From the NCBI RefSeq assembly GCF_000266945.1, contig NC_018025.1, positions 1,302,001 through 1,366,000 on the forward strand: a DNA stretch of 64,000 bases. Reading direction: 5' to 3'. The stretch is from Desulfomonile tiedjei DSM 6799. Its GTDB lineage: Bacteria > Desulfobacterota > Desulfomonilia > Desulfomonilales > Desulfomonilaceae. Under the pieces are notes generated by a model that was not told where the DNA came from, made no database searches, and saw nothing but the letters and a program-made list of their open reading frames with translations. Numbering within the stretch: position 1 is the first letter of the stretch; every line of letters starts with the position of its first letter. This document shows positions 8,246 to 17,766 of this stretch, one piece after another. The translations under genes were made by a program, and so were the position numbers.

Positions 8246-8584
8246 CTCCCATCTTACCGTCGGAGCCTTGCTCATCTTTCGTCCCGGAGGAACGCACGAA
8301 GAAAGGCTATAGCGATTGCCAAAGATTCTGACGTTTATCCCGCTTGTGAATTACAGGATATTGGTAGGGGCCGGCGTCCCTGTCGGTCCATTCTATCGAT
8401 ATCATTGATCATATTGAAGATGTGTCGGCACGGAGGCACGGCACCCACTAATACTCTTTTTCTGAATCAAACATTAGTTTTGACACTTACCTATATACTT
8501 TTGAGAATCATGCATGAAGGGAGGCTTCTTACAAATAGTCAGCTCTACATTTTGCTTTCATTACGAATCGTGCAATTGCGAAGC
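8246..8584. other. Intergenic region with one dispersed repeat
   Basis: Between the pilQ terminator and the 3' end of the convergent gene at 8585. The only structure I recognise is dispersed repeat B at 8363-8449. A plus-strand frame at 8186-8773 runs through this area but overlaps the real minus-strand gene and lacks a ribosome-binding site. Confidence 0.7.
8363..8449 (+). repeat. Dispersed repeat B, copy 2
   Basis: Starts GGTAGGGGCCGGCGT and ends GGCACGGAGGCACGGCACCC, matching the copy at 4420-4501 at both ends with a more diverged middle. Confidence 0.8.
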
Positions 8585-9442
8585 TCATTCATTCGGGCGA
8601 GCATTTGCGCCAGTGCTTGCTTTTGGGCCAAGAATCGGTTCGATCAACACTTCCAGAGATTGCACCGTAGGCAATGTTTGTTCCCACGAGTGGGTGAGCT
8701 CGTCTCCCTGGACAACGAGTTCTTCAGCGAGTTTTTTTGCCGCCGCAGCAGCACGCGCAAGTCTCAGAGATGACTCTCTGTCCCCGGAATCGCCTGAAAC
8801 TGCGATCAGTACATTGGCATGCTGCAATACGGCATCCCACATTTGTTTCGTCCGTTTCCTGTGTGTCTGATCTGCGGTATTGCATGGAAGCACCTGAGTC
8901 GCGGAAATTGCTTTCACCACGGCAAGCCTGACTTCCTGCAACTTTCTGTGTATGTCACTTTCATACGATCCCGCATTACGGTAAGGGGAGGGGCTATCGG
9001 GGCTGAGGATTTCCAGGAGCTGGGTCGAACGTTTATCGTACGCTCTCCTCAATCGCCGAAAATCGTCCATAGCCTTCAAATCCCGATTGATTATGTCCTG
9101 CAGTTTGTGGAAAGCAACTGAAATCTTTGCAAAAGCACTCTTCTGATCGTCATTGCCGATTTGCTTTTCGATAGCTTTCAGGTAGGCGTTCAGGGCCTCA
9201 TTGTTCTCACGGATCTGCTGGACAAGCACCAGATCCCCGGAATCCAGGTAAGCACTCAGAAGCAAAGGGATAGACTGCACACCGATCTGGAATGAATGAA
9301 CAAGGTGATCCAGAGGATAAGGCTTGCCATCCGAATCCTCAGCACGCCCGTCAAGAGCAAAAAGGCTGAGTGACATGGCAGTCCCCCATGCAAAAACGAC
9401 CAGGAGCGTGGAAACCACAAGACCGAATAGGAACTTTTTCAT
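8585..9442 (-). CDS. Membrane-anchored helical protein resembling a sensor input domain
   Basis: 285 residues of unknown function. Residues 4-27 are one hydrophobic segment, either an uncleaved anchor or a signal peptide. The rest is strongly helical and rich in A, L, K, E and Q, with long amphipathic stretches (for example around QIRENNEALNAYLKAIEKQI). This looks like the periplasmic four-helix bundle of chemoreceptors or histidine kinases, but no second TM, HAMP, kinase or signalling domain follows. GGAG lies 8 nt before the ATG. It is followed at a distance by another gene of unknown function reading the same way. I do not recognise a named family; the sensor comparison is by appearance only. 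Confidence 0.7.
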   Translation of the reverse strand: MKKFLFGLVVSTLLVVFAWGTAMSLSLFALDGRAEDSDGKPYPLDHLVHSFQIGVQSIPLLLSAYLDSGDLVLVQQIRENNEALNAYLKAIEKQIGNDDQKSAFAKISVAFHKLQDIINRDLKAMDDFRRLRRAYDKRSTQLLEILSPDSPSPYRNAGSYESDIHRKLQEVRLAVVKAISATQVLPCNTADQTHRKRTKQMWDAVLQHANVLIAVSGDSGDRESSLRLARAAAAAKKLAEELVVQGDELTHSWEQTLPTVQSLEVLIEPILGPKASTGANARPNE

Positions 9443-9629
9443 GGGATTCTCCGGCTAGAAAAAATCGGCAATCAGGGTGAGGGAGTAGTCATCAGAAACA
9501 GGCAAAACGATCGGCCCGACAACAGCTCGTTCCGAGATCGTCATCCGGACAGGGTTTCACTAACATGCACATATTTGCTTCGTATTAGACGAAGCACCTC
9601 ACCCCTCAAGATAGGCTTCGCGGCAAGAT

Positions 9630-10154
9630 TCAAGCCACGGCAGAATCAGCCAATTTTTCTCGAAATTCTTCGATGACGGAGACGAAATCGTCTTCTTCAG
9701 CTTTTGTACCGATCTTGGGAACGACCGCGCTTCCGGAAATTCCCAGTGCTGACAGACGCTTCCGTTCTTTATGCACAATCTTCTTTTTGTCCGACAAAGA
9801 ATCCTTCATTTCCGACCTGAAAGCTGCTCTGAATTCCTTCAGAATCGGTGCCTTATGCGGAGCAAGCAATTCCATCACTTCCGTATACTTGAGGACCTCC
9901 TCCTTACGCCGCAAATCTTCAACGAGAAGATTCCATAAATTTCGCCGAATCAGCTTCCGATCGGACTCCGGCTCCTGGTTCAAAGCAGCAAGTGCTTCGT
10001 CGCGGATTGCGATGTCATCAAGGAGTTTGAGTTTGTAGCCTTTTGCCTTTTTTAGCATTTCTTCACGGCGAATGTCTTCGCGTTCTTCCGCAGACAGAGA
10101 CATTCCCTTGGTTCTCGCCATAATGAGATCGATAGTACTTGGAATTTCGCTCAA
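9630..10154 (-). CDS. Conserved-looking helical protein of unknown function
   Basis: 174 residues, soluble, no signal peptide, very rich in Lys, Glu and Arg. Most of it should be helical (for example AEEREDIRREEMLKKAKGYKLK) with a possible coiled coil; the C-terminal third includes a short Gly/Ser/Val loop (ALGISGSAVVPKIG). It sits 28 nt downstream of proA on the same strand, so it is probably the distal gene of a proA operon. I do not recognise the family, and nothing in the sequence points to a role in proline metabolism. Confidence 0.7.
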   Translation of the reverse strand: MSEIPSTIDLIMARTKGMSLSAEEREDIRREEMLKKAKGYKLKLLDDIAIRDEALAALNQEPESDRKLIRRNLWNLLVEDLRRKEEVLKYTEVMELLAPHKAPILKEFRAAFRSEMKDSLSDKKKIVHKERKRLSALGISGSAVVPKIGTKAEEDDFVSVIEEFREKLADSAVA

Positions 10155-10182
10155 TTTTCACCTGCAGCATGTCTGGTAAGGT

Positions 10183-11439
10183 TTATTCGCGGATTTGACC
10201 TTCACCCAAGACGATAAATTTGGTCGTCGTCAGATCTTCAACTCCCATGGGGCCGTAGGAATGGATCTTCGTGGTGCTGATGCCGATTTCCGCTCCGAGC
10301 CCATACACATATCCGTCACTCATCCTGGTGGCTGCGTTCACGATGACCGAGGACGAATTCACTTCTTTCAAGAATTTCTGAGCCGCCTCATAATCCCTGG
10401 TTACGATGGATTCTGTGTGCAAAGACCCATATTTGGCGATGTGCGAGATAGCCGCGTCGATACTGTCCACTACTTTGACAGCAAGGATCAGATCGAGATA
10501 TTCAGCGTACCAGTCATCTTCAGTGGCTACTTTCATTGAGTTCACGATAGCCCGGGCTCCATCGCATCCACGCAGCTCCACGCCTGCCGCTCCAAGGGAA
10601 TCCGCTGCAACGGGAAGGAATCGTGCGGCAATGTCTTTGTGGACGAGCAGAGTTTCCAGAGCATTGCAGACTCCGGGACGTTGCGCTTTGGAATTGACCG
10701 TCAGCTTAACGGCCATTTCCAGGTCCGCTTCCTTGTCCACGTACAGATGGCAGACTCCTTTGTAATGCTTGATAACCGGAATCCTGGAATTGGCCGCCAC
10801 AAAGCGGATCAGTTCCTCTCCTCCTCGCGGAATGATGAGATCGATAAGCTCCTCGAGCTTAAGCATGTGAAGGATGGCATCTCGATCGGTCGTGGGCAGA
10901 AGATTTACGACATCTTCATTGACACCGTTTTCTTTCAGAGTTTCCTTGAACAGATTCACAATGGCCTGATTCGATCGATGAGCTTCCGACCCACCCCTGA
11001 GGATCACGGCATTTCCCGCTTTGAGGCACAGGGCGCCGGCATCGGCGGTAACATTCGGCCTGGATTCGTAGATGATTCCGATAACTCCCAGGGGAATGCG
11101 CATTCTGCCGACTCGCATTCCATTGGGCCTTGTCCACATTCTCACCACTTCTCCCACCGGGTCGGGAAATGCAGCTATTTCTTCAAGGCCCGCAGCAGTC
11201 TGCTCGATCACCTTGTCGGATAACGTGAGCCGGTCGATCATTGCCGCGGAAATTCCCTTGTCCTTTGCTGCTCTTACATCTTCTGCATTCTGCTGCTGAA
11301 GCTCGCGGCGCTTCTCGCGCAATTTGGCCGCCAGTTCTCTCAGGATTTTTTCTTTAACGCTCATGGGAAGTATCGCTGCTTCTCGGGCAGCGTCATGGGT
11401 GAGCGTAGCGATACGAAGCACTTGTTCTTCTAATGACAT
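10183..11439 (-). CDS. proA: Glutamate-5-semialdehyde dehydrogenase (gamma-glutamyl phosphate reductase)
   Basis: Second step of proline synthesis: NADPH-dependent reduction of glutamyl-5-phosphate to the semialdehyde in the cytosol. At 418 residues it has the normal ProA length. Visible are the aldehyde-dehydrogenase-fold NADP region (GVIGIIYESRPNVTADA, LCLKAGNAVILRGGSEA), the catalytic cysteine block in AQRPGVCNALETLLVH, and the C-terminal YGLGAEIGISTTKIHSYGPMG signature. The start at 11439 is preceded by GGAG at good spacing; an upstream in-frame ATG at 11490 is less likely. proB is not in the window. Confidence 0.97.
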   Translation of the reverse strand: MSLEEQVLRIATLTHDAAREAAILPMSVKEKILRELAAKLREKRRELQQQNAEDVRAAKDKGISAAMIDRLTLSDKVIEQTAAGLEEIAAFPDPVGEVVRMWTRPNGMRVGRMRIPLGVIGIIYESRPNVTADAGALCLKAGNAVILRGGSEAHRSNQAIVNLFKETLKENGVNEDVVNLLPTTDRDAILHMLKLEELIDLIIPRGGEELIRFVAANSRIPVIKHYKGVCHLYVDKEADLEMAVKLTVNSKAQRPGVCNALETLLVHKDIAARFLPVAADSLGAAGVELRGCDGARAIVNSMKVATEDDWYAEYLDLILAVKVVDSIDAAISHIAKYGSLHTESIVTRDYEAAQKFLKEVNSSSVIVNAATRMSDGYVYGLGAEIGISTTKIHSYGPMGVEDLTTTKFIVLGEGQIRE

Positions 11440-11763
11440 GGTAACTCCAGGTTGGGAGAGATTTGCCGGAGTTCTCGAGATGTGCCGCAACGCAGAACTA
11501 TGGAACGGCTTAGGAATCCGGTCCTCTCGTATCCGAACCGCTCAAGCAATGCCGCGGCTGGATGACATCTGAAAGAATCTAGCACCGGATGTCTTCCTGC
11601 GTCAATCCCTGAAGAAAATCACAGCCGAATCTCTCGGGTACACTGTTTTGCCGAAGAAGTGAACGTCGGTCCGAAAAGCAAGTACGTATTAGAGGAACGA
11701 GAGCGTATATTCTGCCGACATCGTCCAATGTGCGATACGCGATACTCAATAGATTCTGTTTGT
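11440..11763. other. Intergenic region without recognised features
   Basis: 324 nt between the proA start and the end of the methyltransferase gene, both on the minus strand. It must contain the proA promoter, but I see no convincing hexamer pair, repeat or small gene. A minus-strand frame reaching 11914 overlaps the methyltransferase out of frame and is not supported. Confidence 0.6.
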
Positions 11764-12369
11764 CTATGCAACAACAAATTTGATCATATAGTTGAGTCCA
11801 AGATCGGTCAGCCCTATCTTCTCGTAGCCGAAAGGCGCTATTGAGATGTCGATATCCTCCGACGCCAGCCGGATGTGCTCTGGTGGTCCCCAATACCAGT
11901 GTTCCTTCTTGCACTCGACAATTGCCACACGACCATGCGGTCTTAGAACACGGCGAACCTCCGAGAACAACATATTCTTGCTTCTGGCGACATTAGGAAT
12001 ATGGAGGACAGTCGCTATGAGGCAGACGTCGATGCAGTCGTCCTGTATGGGAAGAGGCGCGGTGATGTCAGTCGCGATAGCCTTGATATTTCGCAGTCCC
12101 TGGGCATTAGCCTCCTTGCTCAGGTCGACAATCAGATCCGCGTCTTTGTCCAGCGCGTATACGGTTCCCGACTCCCCGACGATCTTCGAGGCATGGACGG
12201 AATACTCTCCTGTACCGCATCCTACATCAAGAAACCAATCACCTTCTTTGAGAGCGAGTTCACGAAAAACACGATCCGGATCATGCGTCCAGAAGCTGCT
12301 CGGATGGCGATGTCTAGGTTCCTGCCGTCCATGATGTCGTCGATGATCGCATCCAGGTTTCTCGCTCAT
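11764..12369 (-). CDS. Class I SAM-dependent methyltransferase with His-rich N-terminus
   Basis: About 201 residues from the ATG at 12369. The SAM-binding motif I is WFLDVGCGTGEYSVHA, motif II includes VYALDKDADL, and later blocks (LIATVLHIPN, VLRPHGRVAIVE) fit small class I methyltransferases. Residues 5-25 are unusually rich in His and Arg (CDHRRHHGRQEPRHRHP), with a lone Cys, which could bind a metal. It is the distal gene of the marR-RND cluster, 79 nt beyond the O-methyltransferase stop. The substrate is unknown. The start is uncertain: the frame stays open to 12441, and no clear ribosome-binding site marks either ATG. Confidence 0.8.
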   Translation of the reverse strand: MSEKPGCDHRRHHGRQEPRHRHPSSFWTHDPDRVFRELALKEGDWFLDVGCGTGEYSVHASKIVGESGTVYALDKDADLIVDLSKEANAQGLRNIKAIATDITAPLPIQDDCIDVCLIATVLHIPNVARSKNMLFSEVRRVLRPHGRVAIVECKKEHWYWGPPEHIRLASEDIDISIAPFGYEKIGLTDLGLNYMIKFVVA

Positions 12370-12448
12370 GTTGTTCACGTTTTTTGCACTGCCGAAACAC
12401 TGACGCGGTTCCCGGCCGGAAAGGGTTGCTGTCCGCGGCACGCTGACA

Positions 12449-13468
12449 TCATGACTTTTGTTTCTTCCTAGCCGCCAAAATCAGGTTGATTTCTTCTTGG
12501 CTTGTGCTTCCTACCACGAAATCCGCGAATCCTGCGATGCTCAAGGCTGATTCGAGATCGACTCGCGAGATAAAATGGCTGGTCCCTAACACGAGGTACG
12601 AGATTAAGTTGACGATGGATCTGTAATTCCTGGCTGCCTCGCTCTCAGGATTCATGTGGTTGGAGACGAACCAGCCTCCTGGCTTGAGACACGTAGCGAT
12701 TTTCTCAAGCACGCTTCCAAGATCATCCATAAACACATGAAGAACCTCAGAAGTTAACACCAGGTCAAAAGCCTTTTCCGGCAAATCATCTGTGCGCATG
12801 TCAGCGGCCAATACCGACAGTCTTTCCCCGTAACCCGCTTCGCGGCACAGGTCCTCGATAGCAGGTGTGACATTGGGGAGGTCCACAATTACAGCGGTCA
12901 TATGCGGGTTACGATCCAGCAGCGCCATCGTGTAACGACCATGGTTGCCGCCGATATCACACATTGAACGCATGTCCATAAAGCCGGGTAGAGCAACGAT
13001 GAACTCAGTTGCGTTCTGAAGCGACCCTCGCATGGCATATTGGAGCATACCTTGAAGAGAGGCGGGGGATGCAAATTTCTCGGTGAAGTGATTTCGGACT
13101 CTGCCGGGCTTGCTCAGGAGAGAAGGCATTTCACGCACAACAAAGTCGCAAGTTCCCTGGTGAAGTTCGAGTACCTGTCCCTGATAAAAAGGTGAGTTCG
13201 TCACGAGAAACTCGGACGCCAGTGCCGTATTTTGATACAGAGCTTCTCTCTTGACAATCAGACCTGTGATTTCGAGTACATTCAGGAGCGCTTCCGTGGC
13301 TGACTCTGATGTCTTCATGGAAGCTGATATTTCCTGAATGGTCCGCGGCATCTCCAATGCATCGAATAGCCTCATCCGAACTGATTCCAAGATCGCTTTG
13401 GATATGACCGATCCCATAAAGAACGCTTCTATCGATTCAAAGCTATGTTTCGGTTTCAACATTTGCAT
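12449..13468 (-). CDS. O-methyltransferase, plant/CrtF-like two-domain family
   Basis: 339 residues. The N-terminal winged-helix dimerisation domain (about 15-100; RLFDALEMPRTIQEISA) precedes a SAM domain with motif I CDIGGNHGRYTMALL, motif II VIVDLPNV, and the LTSEVLHVFMDD and LKPGGWFVSNHM blocks. This architecture is that of O-methyltransferases acting on phenolic or polyketide-like hydroxyls (hydroxyneurosporene methyltransferase family), though members with other acceptors exist. The start at 13468 has GGAGG five nucleotides upstream. It follows the RND permease by 72 nt on the same strand and probably belongs to the same transcript. The catalytic His position is not certain; LHVF may supply it. 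Confidence 0.85.
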   Translation of the reverse strand: MQMLKPKHSFESIEAFFMGSVISKAILESVRMRLFDALEMPRTIQEISASMKTSESATEALLNVLEITGLIVKREALYQNTALASEFLVTNSPFYQGQVLELHQGTCDFVVREMPSLLSKPGRVRNHFTEKFASPASLQGMLQYAMRGSLQNATEFIVALPGFMDMRSMCDIGGNHGRYTMALLDRNPHMTAVIVDLPNVTPAIEDLCREAGYGERLSVLAADMRTDDLPEKAFDLVLTSEVLHVFMDDLGSVLEKIATCLKPGGWFVSNHMNPESEAARNYRSIVNLISYLVLGTSHFISRVDLESALSIAGFADFVVGSTSQEEINLILAARKKQKS

Positions 13469-13540
13469 AGCATCCTCCGTTGTGGTGTTTGTTCGGGCAC
13501 ACGTGGGTCCCTGATAGAATGTTAGGCCTCTCAGAGGCGC

Positions 13541-16500
13541 CTACCGGCGAATTCTGAAAAATGTGCTATATAGCACGGGTACAACAACGAGAGTCAGTAT
13601 TGTTGCGAAAGTTAAGCCTCCCATAATGGTCGCTGCCATGGGAGCGAAGAAAGGATCCCACAACAGCGGAGTCATCCCAAGTACCGTGGAGAACGCGGCC
13701 ATGCTTACAGGTCGCACGCGGCTCACGGCAGCGTCGATGACAGCTCCGTAGCGACTCTTGCCCTCTGCTATTTCAAGGTTTGTCCGATCGAGCAGAACGA
13801 TTGAGTTTCTTATGAGCATGCCCGACAGGCTGAGAAAGCCCAACATAGCCATGAAGCCAAAAGGTTTTGCGGTAAGGAGCATTCCAGCCGTTACACCGAT
13901 CACGGCCAACGGAAGGCAGAGGAAAATGATGAGGGGGTGGCGAAATGTATTGAACAACATGATCGAGATGAGGAACATGGCAATGAATGCGATGGGGACG
14001 TTTGACATGAGCTTCTGGTTCGCTTCCTCATGCTCCTCGTGTTCACCACCCCATTCAAGCTTATATCCTGGGGGCAATTCGATGCTTTCGATTGGCATGC
14101 GCAACTGTCGAAATAATGTATCGGTTGTTCCAGTCACTTGCTTGCAGGACACGCGGATTGTTCGAATGCGATTCAGCCGATGGATCACAGGATCTTCCCA
14201 GCAACTCACAGCTCCCTCCGTTACCTGGTCAATAGGAACCCATCTACTCTGCGCAGTACTCCAAACCTGGACGTTATCCACGTTGTCAACGCCGCATCGC
14301 TGATCGCGAAGGGGGCGAAGCATGACCGGCAGCAGGTCATCTCCTTTACGGTACAATCCGGCTGCAGAACCTGAAAAGTTCATGGCCAGAGATCGGGCAA
14401 TGTCTGGACGAGTAACACCAATCTCGCGCGAGCGCGCGTCTGCCAGACGCAGTGATTCGACTTTAACGCGATCTCCCCAATCAGTTCTTATGCTACGGGT
14501 GTTGCCATGTGCGTACATGACAGCTCTGACCTTCTCGGCCAAATCACGCAGTGTATTCACATCATGCCCACTGAGACGCGCTACCACAGCTCCACCACCG
14601 GGTCCTAGCTTGAATGCATCCACGCTCGTGACAGCGTTGGGATGATGATTTTTCAAGTAGGTTGTGAGCTGCTCCCGCAGTGTCGAGATTCTCTCATAAT
14701 GATCTACAGTTACAAGCAGTTGACCGTAGGCGCTATTCTGCATTTCCGGTTCGTATGTCAACAGAAATCGCAGTGGGCCGCGTCCGACAAAGCTCGTTAC
14801 GTCCCTGACGCCATCCAGGGTGCGAACGAACGTTTCAATGGCGGCCACTTGGTTGGAGGTCTCATAAATATGGGTACCTTCCGGCAGCCAAACATCCAAC
14901 GTGAACTGAGGGCGATTCATGTCCGGCATGAAGTCCTGCTTGACGAATCCGAAACCCCATATGGCAATCAGCAACTGGGCCATCACCACAGCCAGCGTGA
15001 TCCAGCGATGATCGATGCACCACCCTACCAATTTTCGGTACGAGCGATAGAACGGATTATCATGGGGATCTTTTTCGCTACGTTTTGCTAATGGGAGAAA
15101 AGTGACGCACAGGTATGGTGTAACCGTGATTGCGAAGACCCAGCTCAAACCGAGCGACAGGCATATAACTTGGAAAAGGCTTTTCAACCATTCACCGGTC
15201 ATGTCTTTTGAAAGCGTGATGGCCGCGAATGCAAGGATCGCGATGGCCGTCGCTCCGAGCAGTGGCCATTGGGTTTCTGCCACCGTTTTTTCAGCCGCTT
15301 GCGATCTACTCATGCCTTGATGCGATTTGATAACGGTTCCCTCCACTACCACAATGGCGTCGTCAACCAGCATTCCCATTGCAATGATCAACGCGCCCAG
15401 CGAGATGCGCTGCAACGTGATACCCAACGTGTACATGCACAAAAACGTGACAAAAACGATGATGAGAAGAACCGCGCCCATGATGCACCCTTCGCGCAGC
15501 CCCATAAAGACCACCAGGAGCAGAATCACAATGAGCACACCCTCGAAGAGGCCAAGCACGAACTCTCGCACCGCTTCCCTCACCTTTTCACCCTGGTGCG
15601 CGATCGGATGGATTTCGATGCCTACAGGAATCCGTGCCTCCAATTGGGCGAGTCGTTCCTTTATCGCTTCGCCCATGGCAATGACATTTCCCCCGGAACC
15701 CGTGGAAACGCCGAGGCCGACAGCGGTGCTTCCGTTCCAGCGCAAGATTTCGTTGGGTGGATCGAGATACCCTCGCTCGATTCGAGCCACATCCTTCAAG
15801 CGGATCATGCGTCTTTGCGATCCGCCTTGAACAAGTTGTTCCCCCAGGTCTTCTATGCGCGAATAATCGCCAGTAACGCGGAGACGAACATCTTCGGGGC
15901 CTACTTTGACCCGTCCCGCTTCTGTGACCGCGTTCTGTTGGTTGATCGCATCAAAAATCGCCGTGGGCGGCAGTCCGAGTTGGGCAAGCTTGACCCGATC
16001 TACTTCGACATATATTGCTTCGCTGTGTATGCCCCAGAAGTCGATACGCCCAACGTTCGGGCATAATAACAGCTCTCGGCGCAGGTCCTCTGAGACCTCT
16101 TTCAAGTCATGCTGGGAGTAACCGTCGCCTGTGATGGCAAAGAGGACACCATACACGTCTCCGAAATCGTCGTTAACAACCGAGGCCTTGCAGCCGGGAG
16201 GCAAGTGACTCGCAGCTGTGTCGACCCTTCGGCGGAGTTCGTCCCACACTTGCGGAAGAGTTTCTTTGTCATAGATTTCCTGCATCTCAGCGAAGATGAT
16301 CGAGAGTCCAGGCCGGGAAATGGACCGCACCTCCTTCAACTGTTTTAGTTGTTGGATGGCTGTCTCCAGAGGCTCGGTGACTTCCAGTTCAACTTCCTCG
16401 GCGGTGGCCCCCGGATATTCGGTATAAATCACTGCTTCCTTGATCGTGTACTCCGGGTCTTCCAAACGACCGAGTTTTCCGTACGCCAGAATTCCTCCCA

Positions 16501-16567
16501 CGGTGACCAGAATGATGGACACAAGCGTGACGACATTGTGTCGAATGGCATATCCCGCAAGATTCAT
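13541..16567 (-). CDS. RND-family efflux transporter, inner-membrane permease
   Basis: 1008 residues, the size of AcrB/MexB-type proton-driven pumps. The N-terminal TM1, a porter region, TM2-6, a second porter region from about 560 and TM8-12 can be followed. The proton-relay pair of acidic residues is present in TM4 (MGMLVDDAIVVVEG, near residue 402). The closing segment (ATIMGGLTFATILTLVVVPVLY) is typical. It overlaps the upstream membrane fusion gene by 4 nt. No outer-membrane channel is in the operon; the TolC-family gene at 31321 is a possible but unproven partner. The sequence does not show the substrate; it looks closer to the multidrug than to the metal-efflux type, with moderate confidence. 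Confidence 0.95.
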   Translation of the reverse strand: MNLAGYAIRHNVVTLVSIILVTVGGILAYGKLGRLEDPEYTIKEAVIYTEYPGATAEEVELEVTEPLETAIQQLKQLKEVRSISRPGLSIIFAEMQEIYDKETLPQVWDELRRRVDTAASHLPPGCKASVVNDDFGDVYGVLFAITGDGYSQHDLKEVSEDLRRELLLCPNVGRIDFWGIHSEAIYVEVDRVKLAQLGLPPTAIFDAINQQNAVTEAGRVKVGPEDVRLRVTGDYSRIEDLGEQLVQGGSQRRMIRLKDVARIERGYLDPPNEILRWNGSTAVGLGVSTGSGGNVIAMGEAIKERLAQLEARIPVGIEIHPIAHQGEKVREAVREFVLGLFEGVLIVILLLVVFMGLREGCIMGAVLLIIVFVTFLCMYTLGITLQRISLGALIIAMGMLVDDAIVVVEGTVIKSHQGMSRSQAAEKTVAETQWPLLGATAIAILAFAAITLSKDMTGEWLKSLFQVICLSLGLSWVFAITVTPYLCVTFLPLAKRSEKDPHDNPFYRSYRKLVGWCIDHRWITLAVVMAQLLIAIWGFGFVKQDFMPDMNRPQFTLDVWLPEGTHIYETSNQVAAIETFVRTLDGVRDVTSFVGRGPLRFLLTYEPEMQNSAYGQLLVTVDHYERISTLREQLTTYLKNHHPNAVTSVDAFKLGPGGGAVVARLSGHDVNTLRDLAEKVRAVMYAHGNTRSIRTDWGDRVKVESLRLADARSREIGVTRPDIARSLAMNFSGSAAGLYRKGDDLLPVMLRPLRDQRCGVDNVDNVQVWSTAQSRWVPIDQVTEGAVSCWEDPVIHRLNRIRTIRVSCKQVTGTTDTLFRQLRMPIESIELPPGYKLEWGGEHEEHEEANQKLMSNVPIAFIAMFLISIMLFNTFRHPLIIFLCLPLAVIGVTAGMLLTAKPFGFMAMLGFLSLSGMLIRNSIVLLDRTNLEIAEGKSRYGAVIDAAVSRVRPVSMAAFSTVLGMTPLLWDPFFAPMAATIMGGLTFATILTLVVVPVLYSTFFRIRR

Positions 16568-17760
16568 CCGTCGAGTCCCTTCTTACCTGCGATCATTGGT
16601 CGAACCCTGATGTCTTCTCGCAATGTGCGCAGCCCGGCTACGGCTACGTATTGTCCCGGTTGGAGCCCAGAAAGAATCTCGACACCTCCGTCGCGCAACA
16701 CACCGACCTGAACCCTCGTTTTATGCGGTGGCCCGCCATTGGGTTCTACTACCCAGACGTTCGACTCTCCATTAGTGTCGGCCCAAACCGCTTCAGCAGG
16801 AATCAAAGCGACTCGTTGCGGCTGTTGGGATCTCCCCGGAAACGCTGTTACCTCAGCTCGTACCGTCGCTGTCATTCCAGGATAAACTGCTAAATCGGCC
16901 GGCGGGTTCAGGCCGACTACAACGTCAAATGTGCGGGTCACGGTATCAGACTGCAAACTGAATTCTCGGATGGAGGCATCAAACCAGCGATCGCCGTCAG
17001 CGTCAAAGTGGACCTGTATGCTCCTAAGCACTTCGGCTCCGCCATGAGCAATGAGTCGCTCCGGCAGTTGAATGACGACTTCGATTAGAGAGATGTCCTG
17101 GAACGAAAGAATGGGTTGCTTGGCTTGAACATGCTCGTGATTCTCGACATGTCGCTTGGCGACCACGCCATTGAACGGAGCGGACAACACGGTATCTTCC
17201 AGGGCTTTTTCACGAATGCGCAATTCTGCCCAGGCAATATTGCAGGCAGCCTCAGCCTTATCAAACTCAGCCTGGCAGACGACTTCCTTGGCTCTCAGGG
17301 ACTGAGTCCGATCAAAAGCCCGCTTGGCGTCCAAATATTTTGCCTTGGCCGCATCCAAAGCATTCCGATAATCTCGTTGATCCAATTCGGCCAGCACTGC
17401 ACCTTTTTTGATCTTCTCACCTTCCCGCACTGTCAGCGTTTCCAACAAACCGGGAACTGAGAAGGCCAATTCGGCCCGCCGATTCGCCTGCACCTTGCCT
17501 GGAAACGAGCGAACACAACTGTCGGAGAAAGGCTGCACCATGAAGGTCGGAATAGGGCGCACTACCGTCGCTGATACCGAAGGTTCCCCACCTCGTTGGG
17601 GTCTCGTCACGAGCGCTCCGCCCCAGGTCGCCACGGCAAGAGCCACGAGTCCAACGGCCCCAATGGTAATGAAACGCATCCTTTTCACAAATTCGCAGGT
17701 GGCCGGCGAGGCGATACCTTCAGTTGTCACATTAGTTAAGTAGCTTAACCAACACCACAT
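16564..17760 (-). CDS. RND efflux periplasmic adaptor (membrane fusion protein)
   Basis: 398 residues linking the RND pump to an outer-membrane channel. A hydrophobic segment (about 30-50, FITIGAVGLVALAVATWGG) anchors or exports it. Then come the barrel-sandwich half (VREGEKIKKGAVLAELDQRDY), the helical hairpin (about 130-190), the second lipoyl half (LSAPFNGVVAKRHVENHEHV) and beta-barrel/proximal domains. I chose ATG 17760 because AAGGA from the end of marR sits about 10 nt upstream; an internal ATG at 17679 is a plausible alternative and would give a more ordinary N-terminus. It follows marR by 6 nt and overlaps the RND gene. Confidence 0.92.
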   Translation of the reverse strand: MWCWLSYLTNVTTEGIASPATCEFVKRMRFITIGAVGLVALAVATWGGALVTRPQRGGEPSVSATVVRPIPTFMVQPFSDSCVRSFPGKVQANRRAELAFSVPGLLETLTVREGEKIKKGAVLAELDQRDYRNALDAAKAKYLDAKRAFDRTQSLRAKEVVCQAEFDKAEAACNIAWAELRIREKALEDTVLSAPFNGVVAKRHVENHEHVQAKQPILSFQDISLIEVVIQLPERLIAHGGAEVLRSIQVHFDADGDRWFDASIREFSLQSDTVTRTFDVVVGLNPPADLAVYPGMTATVRAEVTAFPGRSQQPQRVALIPAEAVWADTNGESNVWVVEPNGGPPHKTRVQVGVLRDGGVEILSGLQPGQYVAVAGLRTLREDIRVRPMIAGKKGLDG

Positions 17761-17766
17761 AAAAAA

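Noticed and set aside
8186-8773. Plus-strand frame of 195 codons after pilQ
   Set aside because: It runs through a terminator and a repeat B copy and overlaps the minus-strand gene at 8585; no ribosome-binding site.
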